Assembly (NCBI GenBank): GCA_013180625.2
Contig: SNVD02011482.1
Span: forward strand, 620,001-684,000
DNA from: Boswellia sacra
Lineage: Eukaryota > Streptophyta > Magnoliopsida > Sapindales > Burseraceae
Direction of reading: 5' to 3'
Length of the DNA stretch: 64,000 bases
Shown: in pieces, positions 31,251-41,855 of the stretch
Layout: every line of letters begins with the position of its first letter
How positions within the stretch are numbered: position 1 is the stretch's first letter
The notes under the pieces: model-generated
What the model saw: only the letters and a program-made list of their open reading frames with translations
Databases searched by the model: none
Told to the model about the DNA's origin: nothing
Program-made: the position numbers and the translations under genes

Positions 31251-33360
31251 GAAGCTCACAAAGAGACTGTAGATAGAAGCTTTAAACACTATATGTTACA
31301 TCATTAATAGGGTATTCTTAAGGCCTAGAACAAGTCAAACCCCTTATAAGCTAGTGAAAGGAAGAAAACCTAACTTAAATACTTCCATGTGTTTGGTTGT
31401 GGGTGCTATATACTTGATGATAGAGAGTAGCTTGAAAAATTTGATGCATAGAGTGATGATAAGGTGTTTTTAGCTATTCTTTAAATAGCAAAGCTTATCG
31501 AGTGTACAATTTGAAACTAAAACAATAATGGAGTCTTACAATGTTGTTTTTACTTATGTTCATAGTTTTGCAAAATTTTCACGAGAAGAGATCATAGAAA
31601 GTCTTTCAAAGACAATAGATGGAATAAGTATAAGAAGTGTAGAATTGACAATTTCAATGCCATCCGAAGAAACTAATAAAGTTAGAACAAATAGAACTAC
31701 TATGATTGACAGTACGTATTTGAGCAGAGAAAAACTGGGGGATGATTCTAATAATAAAAACCTCCAACCTGGATTCAAAAGGCACATCCTCTTACCTTAA
31801 TCATTAGAAGCCCTATATGAGTATGAAATAAGGAGTAAGTTAAAAAATCAGTTAAGTTCTACTTGTTATATGTCTCTTATTGAACCAAAAAATGTCAATG
31901 AAGCACTCAAAGATAATGCTTGGATTCAAGCAATGCATTTAGATGTTAGTTCCTAAGCCTGAAAACTTTAATGTGATGAGATTTAAATAGGTTTTTAGAA
32001 ACAAGAGTGATGAAAATGTTCAAGTAGTTAGAAACAAAGCTAGGCTAGTTGCTCAAGGCAATAGTCAAATTAAAGGAATCGATTTTAAAGAGACTTTTGC
32101 ACCTATAGCTAGTCTAGAATCAATTAGATTTTTGGTTGCCATTGCTTGTTTAATCAACTTTAAGCTCTAGCAAATGGATGTTAAAACAGCCTTTTTAAAT
32201 GGTATCCTTAATGAAGAAGCTTTTGTTTAATAACCAAAGGGTTTTATGGATCTAAAACAGCCAAACTATGTGTATAAACTGGAAAAGGCATTATATAGGT
32301 TGAAACAAGCTCCAAGGGCTTGGTATGAGAGGTAAACCACCTTTCTTCTTGCTAAAAGATATAATAGATGTAGTAATGGTAAAATTTTGTTCATAAAACA
32401 TGCTTTTAGTTATATTATTGTGGCTCAAATTTATGTTGATGACATTATATTTGATTCCATTCAAGAGAACAAAACTTATGAGTTTGTTAAGCTTGTGCAT
32501 GATTACTTTGAGATGAATATGGTAAGAGAGATTACTTTCTTTCTAGGTATCCAAGTTAAGCAACTTATTTATTTCACAAACTAAGTATGCCAAAAACTTA
32601 GTAAAAAAGTTTGAAATTGATAGAGCTAAACCAATGAGAACTCCCACTAGTACTAATCTCAAATTATCAAGAGATAATGTAGGTAATGATGTGGATCCAA
32701 GCATGTATAGAAGCATAATTTGCAGTCTCTTATATCTTATTGCTAGCAAACCTGATATCAACTTTAGTGTTGGTCTATATGCCCATTGCTAGTCATGTCT
32801 GAAAGAAAAAAATATTGTTGCAGTAAAAGAATTATCAGGTATGTTCATAGGATAATAGATTTTGGAATTTGGTTTTCCAAAGACACAAATTCATGTCTTG
32901 TAGTTTATAGTGATACAGGTTGTGTTGGGCATAGAGATGATAGAAAAAGCACTAAAAGATGTTGTTTTTATCTTGGAAATAATCTAGTTGCTTGGCATAG
33001 TAAGAAACAAATTTCAATCTCTTTGTCAACTACAGAGGTTGAGTATATTGCTTCTGGTAGCTATTGCACACAGCTCTTATAGATGAAATAGATATTAGAT
33101 GACTATGGTATTGATCAAGAATCCATGACAATATTTTGTCATAACACGAATGCAATCAACATCTCCAAAAATCATGTACAATACTCAAGAACTAAGCATA
33201 TCGATCTAAGATATCACTTTATTAGAGAACTGGTTAAATCCAAAATAATCCACATATTTCAATTGAGAATCAATTGACTAACCTGTTTACCAAAGCACTA
33301 GACACAATAAGGTTTGAAAAGCTGAGAAAAGCCATTGGCATTTTTTTGTTATCTGAGTGA
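31251..33360 (+). pseudogene. copia-2 integrase tail, reverse transcriptase and RNase H, broken
   Basis: The reverse transcriptase region includes [20 protein letters not shown] near 32035-32095 and an intact Y-V-D-D box (32432-32443, IYVDDIIF). The RNase H region includes VVYSDTGCVGHRDDRKSTKR and SLSTTEVEYIASGSYC (32900-33070), then NISKNHVQYSRTKHIDLRYH near 33160-33215. Stops and frameshifts are scattered throughout (for example in-frame TAG and TAA codons at 31990-32230), so only fragments could be made. Confidence 0.88.
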
Positions 33361-34051
33361 TTTTTGTGTGCAATTATGACAATAGTATTTAAAGCATCAT
33401 AAAGTAACTTTTAACGTAGTATATTGTAAGCTGATTTTTTTTATAATGCTATTTAATTGAATGAAAAATAAATGTTCAATATAGAAAGAGCTACCTATAT
33501 ATGATGAGTGAAAGCCATTCTTTGAGAGCGATTTATTTGTATTATGAAGATATGTCTAAATTGCCCACTCAATTAGAAAAATGTTACCACTATACATGTG
33601 TGAAGCTACTGTGTTTTGCCTTAAATCATTGAGATTAATCTTTGTTTATTTCAGAGATATGCTAAGATTGACCACTTAAATGAGATTTGGCTTTGTGTTG
33701 TGAAAAATAAAGAAAAACTTAGACAGCAATTTAGTTGACTAATTAAGTGTTATTTAGCTTTAAAAGTATATTTTGTTAAAAAACGCCATATGCTGTTAAG
33801 ATCCTACAGTCACATATATTTTAATTATGTTCGGTTACATTTATATACTTGTGTGTATGTGTATTAAAATTTTATTTGAATCAATTTTTATAATTCTTGT
33901 TATTTGCCCAAGTATCCTAGGAAGCCATCTCAACCTTGTAGATTTGAAAGTTGAGATTTTGTACAAGTGGCAAGAGTACACAGTTTTTAACCATGCTCAT
34001 TGATGCATATTAATGTGATTTATTGTGATAAATGTTGCAAAATATTTGAAA

Positions 34052-34067
34052 TTCAAAGGGGGAGATT
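34052..34067 (+). promoter_or_regulatory. Internal polypurine-tract-like motif of copia-2
   Basis: AAAGGGGGAGATTACA lies between pol and the extra open frame and closely matches the tract that borders the 3' LTR at about 45325-45337 (AAAGGGGGAGATT). Repeated tracts are a described feature of sireviruses. Confidence 0.6.
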
Positions 34068-34213
34068 ACAATTTTGTTATCCTAATATTGTTAGGAATTT
34101 TTGTTTAAAAACCATTCAGATTCTTTTTTTTACTATCGTTGCTAACCTTTAGAGCAAAATCAATCACTAAAAGCTCTATTAAGGTTTGTTTTATCTGAGA
34201 TTTCAATACTATA

Positions 34214-34906
34214 ATGGCTCCGAAGCTTAGATCTCAATTGAGATAGATTCAACAGCCTAAGGACTAGACATGGTCACAAGTGACAGCACTAGAGGAGTCT
34301 CTTACACATGCAACTGAAATAGCAAATCTAAAAGGCAATACTTCACTTGATTCTCAAGAAGAATCTAGTTCATAATTTGATGAAGACAATGATCTAGCTG
34401 AGAGCAGTGATGCTGACATACGAATGAACTAGTTGCTTGATTTCTATCCACTTGATAAGAAGTTGGTTCTGCTAAGGCTAAACAGAGATTTAATGATCAC
34501 ATCTCTTTTCATGAGATTCCTAAGGAATAATTTGTCAAAATTGAATGCTTTAGTATCACACTGTGTATTGTAGAGGAAAAAACATAACACTTTTCACCAA
34601 ATGTGATTAATGATTATCTAGAAATTCTTAAAGGTAGAAACATACAACTAATAGTGCCATAATGGCCATGAATGTGATTGCAAAAGAGATAACGGGTAGA
34701 AAAAATGTAAAGAATCAGATTCCTCAAACTTTGTTAACACCTAAGTATAGAGTGTTTAACAACATAGCTCCGTACAATTGGACACCTCTAAGTCATCAGA
34801 CAACTATTAGTGTTAATAGGCTGAATTTTTGGATTGTTTTGGTTTGGAAAAAGAAATTAACTTAGGCAAATGGATGTATGATTACATTATTTCTGTTGCA
34901 CACTTA
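34214..34906 (+). pseudogene. copia-2 post-pol open frame, upstream half
   Basis: An ATG at 34214 opens with MAPKLRSQLR, followed by an acidic Ser-rich stretch (VTALEESLTHATEIANLKGN, TSLDSQEESS), with several stops in one frame. A conserved-looking block at 34662-34865 includes PYNWTPLSHQTTIS. Sireviruses often carry an env-like or unknown gene in this place; I cannot assign a function. The gypsy insertion at 34912 cuts it and the rest lies at 44013. Confidence 0.55.
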
Positions 34907-34911
34907 GGTTG
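34907..34911. repeat. Target-site duplication GGTTG, left side of the gypsy element
   Basis: GGTTG immediately precedes TGTAGAATTCC and recurs exactly at 44008-44012 after the GGGCGTGACA end. Confidence 0.95.
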
Positions 34912-35136
34912 TGTAGAATTCCAATATATATATTACAAATTTTAGAAACTATGCCTAAAGGTATTTGAGTAATTTTATTTCAATTTGATAGGCTTTAGGC
35001 CGTGAAATAGTTATAAAATCATGTTTAATAAATAAGGATTGGGTTGGATTATAGTTGTGGGGTTGTGTAGAATTTGTTAAGGATGAAATGGGCTTGCATT
35101 TGACGTAAGTGGACTTAGGCCCACGGGTTAAGGCCT

Positions 35137-35147
35137 TATATATATAA
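35137..35147 (+). promoter_or_regulatory. TATA box of the gypsy 5' LTR
   Basis: TATATATATAA lies about 50-60 bp ahead of the purine-rich leader. The 3' LTR has a decayed version (TTGTATATGTAAG near 42088). Confidence 0.6.
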
Positions 35148-35589
35148 CAGACATTAGGGTTTCAAAAGAGGCATTTTTCTTTCATTTTTTGTAATAGAAG
35201 AGGAGGGTGCCACGAGATAAAGGGAGAGAGAGGGAATAAGAAGAGGAGAAAGAGAAGGAAGAAAAAGAGAAGAAAAAAGGGAAGAGAAAAGCGAAAAAGA
35301 AAAGGGGTATATAGGCTTAGAAATCAAGTAGAGATTTTCTAACACTATACTTAAATCTTATTATTTATTTGTGATGTTTTAATTGATATGGGTTTGCAAT
35401 GCATGTTATTTATTGTTAAATTGATTGTTTGTTTCTTGTTTGATAAATTATTTGTGAAATTATGTGCTTATAAAGTGGAGGAGATGTTGTTGTTAATGGA
35501 AGTTGTAGTTCATGTGACTATCTTATGTTCATTGAGCTACTACAATTTTTTGGATCGTGATTTATATAATTTATCTTTTGTTTAGAAAA

Positions 35590-36340
35590 TTAGACATACG
35601 AAGCTTTAAATTGTATTGATTTCATTGAATTTGGATTTAAAATGAAATTTTGGTGAATTTTTGAAATTGGAGGTTAAAATCTGGAAATGATACCATTCAT
35701 CCGATAGACCTAAACATTTTCACAAATCTATATCTTTTGAGAGTAGTTTTGAGAAATCCCATTTTTGTTTTGAAAAATAGACATGTCAAGCTTTAATATA
35801 GCACTAGTTTCACTAAAGTTGGATTTGAAATGAAATTTTGGTGAATTTTTGAAAAAGGAAGTCGAAATCTGGAAGTTGCATTGTTCATCTGAGGGGCTTA
35901 GACATTTTTACAAATCTGTATCTATTAGATGTTAATTCTATAAAATTAGTATTTTTACCTTATAATAGACTTCATAAACTTTCATTTCCAAGTTCAATCA
36001 CCTGAAAATCATTTTTCTACACTTTTTGGTGATTTTTCTAATTTGAGCTTGAAATTTTGGAAATTTCACTGGTTTGGTGACAGGTTTGGATTTTTCATAA
36101 AAACTGTATTGCCTTGAGACTTATTTTAGAAAGATTACATTTTATTTTGAATCTAGACACTTGAATCTTTCATTTCCAACTGGTCTCACTTAAAATTGGT
36201 TGAGTGTACAAATTATAGCAAATTTTCAAAATTAAAGACTAGCAGCTGAATTATGTAGTGGTATGGAATGAATAATATGGTTGAAGCTTGGAATTAATTT
36301 CTTGGGGTGTGGATTTTGGTATCAATATCTTTTTAAAATA
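35590..36340. repeat. Four degenerate units of about 188 bp inside the gypsy 5' LTR
   Basis: TAGAC followed by a variant of the CTTTAA/CTTTCA block occurs at 35591, 35778, 35966 and 36154, with spacings of 187, 188 and 188. Each unit continues with TTTGGTGAATTTTT-like and GAAATTTGGAAAT-like words. The 3' LTR shows the same at 42509, 42697, 42880 and 43069. Confidence 0.85.
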
Positions 36341-36384
36341 TTCAATTAGAAATTGTATTGAAAGGTTTATAAGTATATACATTG

Positions 36385-36545
36385 AACCTTAGATTGGTCG
36401 TTTTGAATACAGATCCAAGGGGAATGCGGATATGAAATTCTTAGTGTTGGACCTTGGATGAGCCGTTTTGGATATGGATCAAAGGGTAACACAAATATAA
36501 ACTTGAGATGTTAGACCGTGAACGGTCTATTTGGAGACGGGTCTA
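36385..36545. repeat. Three units of about 65 bp inside the gypsy 5' LTR
   Basis: The GACC...GGATG.GCCGTTTTGGATA.GGATC.AAGGG pattern repeats three times with decreasing length. The same trio is seen at 43295-43465 in the 3' LTR. Confidence 0.8.
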
Positions 36546-37054
36546 AGGTAAACATTAGTTGAAAAATTTTTAATTGTTATTATTTTCTTAATTAAACATT
36601 AGGTTGTGTAATTGTGTAATTAAATAATGTTTGAATACTTGTGATTTAGTACAATATTATAATTTTTCCTACTGGGCTGTATGCTTACCCCTCTGTCCAC
36701 AGGTACTTAACAAGATATTCATACTAGTGGTGTTCCAGAGCTTTCCTAAGGAGTTTGGACGTTTACATACATACGATGGTTTTGGGGAATGTTTTGACTT
36801 AGCCTAGATGGTGATAGGCAATTTTGTTATGTAATTAGCAACCTATGCACTAAGTTTAGTCATCGGTGTATGTAAAAGTTTATCTTGATCAGATAGCTAG
36901 ATGTTGCAATAGATTCATGTGATATGTACAAATATATGTGTAAATTAGAAAATGATCTTGGATGAAAAAAAAAAGAGATACTAATGATGTCTTTTTATTA
37001 TTTTCTTAATTAATCACCCTTAAAGCTCTAAATAAGAGATTTTAGGGCGTGACA

Positions 37055-37071
37055 GAGTGATATCAGAGCTT
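37055..37071 (+). promoter_or_regulatory. gypsy primer-binding site
   Basis: GAGTGATATCAGAGCTT directly follows the 5' LTR. It is close to the initiator-Met tRNA complement TGGTATCAGAGC, with one or two changes. Confidence 0.8.
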
Positions 37072-37233
37072 AAGCTTTTGCTGTGAACCTGGGAAAAGGA
37101 TGTAGATGGTTTGAGAAGGGTAGAGTTATGTCTTGTGTGCTTGCATGTGCCTTGAATATTTGTTTGTTATGCTTATCTTCTATATGTTATAGAATTCTGC
37201 CACTTATGTTTTTGCCATTGATGAAATTAGATA

Positions 37234-38176
37234 ATGAGTTCTCATACCTGAGGTGCTTCTAGTTCCAATCCGCCTGAGGGTGGTGAAAAGTCAGAGTTTT
37301 ATAGGATTATGAGAGATGTGGCCAATACATTGGTAGAGACAGTGGTAAACACAATTAGAGATACTCTTCGTGATAACCCACCACCACCACCACCACCTTA
37401 ATCGATATTAGGGATAGGTGTTGACAATCGCATGAAGAATGCACTTAGAGAGGTCCAATGTCACAATCCTCCTATTTTTCATGGGAAGCCCGATCCGAAT
37501 GTTGCAGAAGACTGGCTTATACGAGTTGAGCACCTCTTTAACATATTGCAAGTTGAAGAAGATTTACAGGCTAAGGTGGCAACTCACTTGTTGACAGGAG
37601 ATGCATTACAGTGATGGACATCTGTTGAGTGTATTAGAGAATGAAATATCCTCAATTGGAGAGATTTCTCTACTGCTTTTCTAGACAAATATTTTCATTC
37701 AGTCTTTTGTGATCAGAAGGAAAATGAGTTCATATATTTGACATAGGGGAATATGACAGTGCAGCAATATGAGGCACGATTTACTACCTTATCTCGTTTT
37801 ACACCTGGTTTGCTAGTAGATGAGGCTAGCAAGGCTCAGAGATTTCAAAAAGGATTGAGAGATGACATCAAAGCCTCAATCGCAGTATGTAGATTGACCA
37901 CGTATGCTGATGTAGTAGAGACTACCTTAGTTGTAGAACAAGAGATGTCTCATAGTAACAGAATGGGGGGTATTGGTATACCTCCTGGAGGAACGAGACA
38001 GCATGATTGTTCAACTGAGAGATAAAGAACTCATTCCAGTAAAACTTTCTTTAATTCCCAGTCTTAGCAACTGCAATCTCAAAGCTCCATATCAAGTAAG
38101 TCTGCACAAAGTCAGAAAGTTTGTTATGAGTGTGGGAAACCAGGTCACCTATGACGTCAATGTCCTAGATGCTTAG
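37234..38176 (+). pseudogene. gypsy gag, interrupted by stops
   Basis: From an ATG at 37234, one frame runs through a proline stretch (37379-37398), the retrotransposon gag domain (NPPIFHGKPDPNVAEDWLIR, QYEARFTTLSRFTPGL) and stops after about 38025. Stops at about 37249 (CGA to TGA), 37400 (CAA to TAA), 37613 (TGG to TGA) and 37745 (CAG to TAG) are all transitions. A CCHC knuckle (CYECGKPGHL-stop-RQC) lies at 38122-38163 with an internal TGA that replaces an Arg codon. Confidence 0.88.
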
Positions 38177-38432
38177 ATGTGGATAGTACGGTCACATTCA
38201 GCGGGATTGTCCAGCTGGGATGACAAATCCTCAAAGTATCACTAGTCAGACCTAATTGACTCCTCAATAGGGGTCAGAGCCACAGTCTAGACCATCATCT
38301 CAAGGACGTCATACTTAGTCATATCAGGCATCTCAGAGGTCTTAAACAGCTTCTTCTCAAATCGTTAAGCCTTAGAGCCAATCATAGAGTAGTAGACATT
38401 AGGGATAGATGACTCAGGGATGAGTTTATGCT

Positions 38433-38888
38433 TTGACTCAACCGATAGAGCCTATAGATAACGTGGTTGTTGAAGGTACATTATTGATTTTTAACTCATG
38501 GGCCTGTGTTTTATTTGATTTTGGAGCTACTCACTCCTTTATATATACTCAGTTTGCATCTGCACTAGGATCAGAGTCTGATTTGTTGGATTCTATATTA
38601 CACATGGAGTCACCCATGGGTAGTACCTTAGAAGTTGGGAGGATATGTCGTTCTTGTGTGCTAGAGATCAATGGGCATAGGTTGTCATTTGATTTGATAC
38701 TTATGGATTTCACTGAGTATGATGTGATATTAGGACTGGATTGGTTGTCAACTTATCGAGTTATATTAGACTGTTACAAGAAGAAAGTGATAATTCACAT
38801 GCTTGAGGGCATCCTTTTCAGTTTCTATGGGGACAAATATGCATCCCTTTGCTTCGGTTGCAAAACCAAAAAGGGGTCAAGAGCATGA
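38433..38888 (+). pseudogene. gypsy aspartic protease region, active site altered
   Basis: The 151-codon frame contains VLFDFGATHSFIYTQFASAL, where chromoviruses have D-S-G or D-T-G. The Ser codon has become Phe (TTT). It also has DVILGLDWLSTYRVILDC, the typical protease flank. The rest of pol is in another frame. Confidence 0.88.
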
Positions 38889-40260
38889 TAGCAAGTATAT
38901 TGGTAAAAGAGACTAATAAAGGGGTTTTTGAACTTCCTCATGTGGTAAGTGATTTCTTTGATGTTTTTCTTGAAGAGTTGCCCAGGTTACCTCCAACTAA
39001 AGAAGTGGAGTTTGCTATCGAGGTGTATCCAGTGTGGCACCCATATCAATTGCTCCTTACCGAATGGCTCTAACAGAGTTGAATGAGATGAAGTTACAAA
39101 TAGAAGAATTGTTAGAAAAAAGATTCATCCAACCAAGTACGTCTTCTTAGGGTGCACCAGCATTGTTTACGAAGAAGAAAAATGGTTCATTACATCTATG
39201 TATAGATTACAGGCAATTAAATCGGGTTACAGTGAAAAATAAATATCTTTTACCTAAGATTGATGATTTGTTTGACCATTTAAAAGGATCTTGCTGTTTT
39301 TCCAAGATAGATCTTTGTTCAGGCTATCATCAGTTGAGAATAAAGGAAAAAGGCATACCAAATATCGCTTTTCGTACCTGTTACAAGCATTATGAGTTTT
39401 TGCTGATGCCATTTAGGCTAACTAATGCTCCTCATGCTTTTATGGATTCCATGAATCATATTTTCATACCTCACTTGGACCAATTCATAATTGTGTTCGT
39501 GGATGATATCCTTATTTATTCTTCATCTAAAGTTGAACATAAGCAATATCTATGTATAGCACTTCAAACACTGAGAGAACATGGTCTTTATGCTAAGCTA
39601 AGTAAATGTGAATTTTGGCTATTAGAAGTAAAATTTTTAGACCATGTGGTGTCAAGACAAGGAATCTCAGTGGATCTATCAAAAGTAGAAGAAATTATGA
39701 AATGGGAATGACCAAATAATATGTTTGAAGTACGTAGTTTCTTGGGTCTAGCAGGTTACTATCGGCATTTTATTGAGAATTTTTCTTGATTGGCTGCACC
39801 AATGACTAGGCTAACAAGGAAATGAGTCAAATTTGAATGGAATGATTCATGTGAACAAGCATTCCAAGAATTGAAGAAAAGATTAATTTCAACACCTATC
39901 CTTGTGATACCACAACGTGGAGTTGATTAGGTAGTATTAATTAATGCCTCCTTGAATGGATTAGGGTGTGTGTTAATGCAATAAGATCAGGTTGTAGCTT
40001 ATACTTCTCATTATTTGAAACCTCACGAGCAGAATTATCGTACCCATGATTTAGAACTTGCTGTGGTAGTGTATGCTTTGAAAATTTGGGAACATTATTT
40101 GTATGGCAAAAGGTTTGAAGTCTTTTGTGATCATAAAAGTTTGAAATACATTTTCACCCAAAAGGACTTGAACTTGAGACAACGAAGATGGATGAAGTAT
40201 TGGGAAAGACTATGACTTCTCTGTCCAATATCACCCGGGCAAAGCAAATGCGGTAGCTGA
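38889..40260 (+). pseudogene. gypsy reverse transcriptase and RNase H, broken
   Basis: The frame 39163-39711 includes [32 protein letters not shown] and [10 protein letters not shown] (39496 onward); the catalytic Asp pair is intact. RNase H sequences ([40 protein letters not shown]) follow at 40015-40215. Stops at about 39148, 39709 and 39789 and a frameshift near 40210 break the chain. Confidence 0.9.
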
Positions 40261-40314
40261 TGCATTAGTAGAAAGTTAAGGGCTATGGTTAGTGCAATGA
40301 TAGGCAAGTAGAGC

Positions 40315-41855
40315 ATGTTGCAGTCTATTCATGATTATGATATCTTGGTTGAGGATCGCGAAGATCAAATTCATCCTTTTACACTTGTTGCTCAACCGTC
40401 TCTTGTGCATAGAGTGATCGAGTTGCAACATCAAGATTTAGAGACTAGAGCCTTGTATGAGCAAGTGTTACACGGTGATGGAATTGTTGATTGGATAATT
40501 GGTTTGGATGAGATTTTACGATTCAAGGGCCGGATCTTTGTGCCATCAAGTAAAGAATGTAAAGATGACATCTTTAAGGAATTTCATCACTCTAAATTTG
40601 TTATTCATCCCAGTGGTACCAAGATGTATCATGACTTACGTCGACAGTTTTGGTAGAAAGGAATGAAAGGGGATGTTGTTGAATATGTGTCTAGATGTCT
40701 TACTTGTCAGCAAGTGAAGGCTGAGCATCAAAGGCCTATAGAACCACTCCAACCACTTCCTATAGTAGAATGGAAATGGGATTGTATCACCATAGATTTT
40801 ATTATATTGCCACGTTCTTTGAGAGGAAAGGATGCAATATGGGTGATTGTAGATAGGATAACAAGAGCATCACACTTTCTTCTCATCCGTATAATTGATT
40901 CGGTGGATGTTTTGAGTCGGCTATACATTAAAGAAATTGTGAGGTTGCATGGAGTTCCAGTTTCAATGGTGTGAGATAGAGATCCTAAATTTACAGCTCA
41001 ATTTTGGCAAAGCCTTCAAAGAGCTATGGGTACGCAATTGTTATTTAGTACAACTTTTCATTCTCAAACTGATGGTCAGTCAGAGTGTACTATTCAAAAT
41101 TTGGAAGATATATTGAGGGCTTGTGTGATGGATTTTCAAGGTAATTGGGAGGATCATCTACCACTTGTAGAATTTACATACAACAATAGCTATTAGTCAA
41201 GCATTGGAATGACACCTTTTGAGAAACTCTATGGTAGGCTGTGTAGGTCTCTTTTATGTTGGGTAAAAGTAGGAGAAGCTACCTTATTAGGACCCGAGCT
41301 TGTACGAGAGACAATAGAAAAGGTGAAGTTGATACGCCAACATTTACTTGCAGCTCATAGTCGACAGAAAAGCTATGCAGACCAAAGGAGACACCCGTTA
41401 GAATTCAAAGTGGGTGACCATATGTTTTTAAAAGTGTCTTCGTGTAAAGGCTTGATGCGTTTTGGACAAAAAGGTAAACTAGCTCCATGCTACGTTGGTC
41501 TATTTGAAATTCTAAGATGGGTTAGCGAAGTAGTTTATGAGCTAGCATTGCCACCATGATTATCGGGAATTCATAACATATTTCATGTATCGACACTAAG
41601 GAAGTATGAGCCTCACACAATATATGTACTGGATTGGAGTGGGTTGGATATTCAACAAGATGTTTCATATGAAGAGGTTCCTATTCAAATCTTGGACACA
41701 AGAGAGCAAGTCCTACGTGGCAGGACCATTCGTTAGTCAAGGTCTTGTAGAAGCATCATGGCACTGAAGAGGCCACATGGGAGTTAGAGTCAGAGATAAA
41801 AAGAAAGTATCTTGAGCTTTTGAATGCAGATGAAATTTTTTTTTTGAGGGTAGGT
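40315..41855 (+). pseudogene. gypsy integrase with chromodomain-like tail, broken
   Basis: The integrase zinc-binding region (HHSKFVIHPSGTKMYHDLRR, then CLTCQQVKAEHQRP) and catalytic core (WDCITIDFI, RGKDAIWVIVDRITRASHF) lie at 40315-40974. TGGs have become TAG or TGA near 40654 and 40972. The frame 41209-41559 holds the post-core GPY/F-like region (KGKLAPCYVGLFEIL). A chromodomain-like end (KHHGTEEATWELESEIKRKY) follows near 41750-41815 in another frame. A TTTTGAGGGTAGG polypurine stretch then borders the 3' LTR. Confidence 0.87.

Larger units (their letters stand above)
34912..37054 (+). repeat. gypsy 5' LTR
   Basis: It is 2143 bp, from TGTAGAATTCC to GGCGTGACA. It contains a TATATATATAA box near 35137-35147, then a purine-rich tract at about 35195-35310, four units of a degenerate 188-bp repeat (35590-36300) and three units of a repeat of about 65 bp (36385-36545). 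The region is not coding. Confidence 0.93.

Noticed and set aside
35154..35345. Minus-strand frame rich in Ser, Phe and Leu
   Set aside because: It is the complement of the purine-rich tract in the gypsy LTR.
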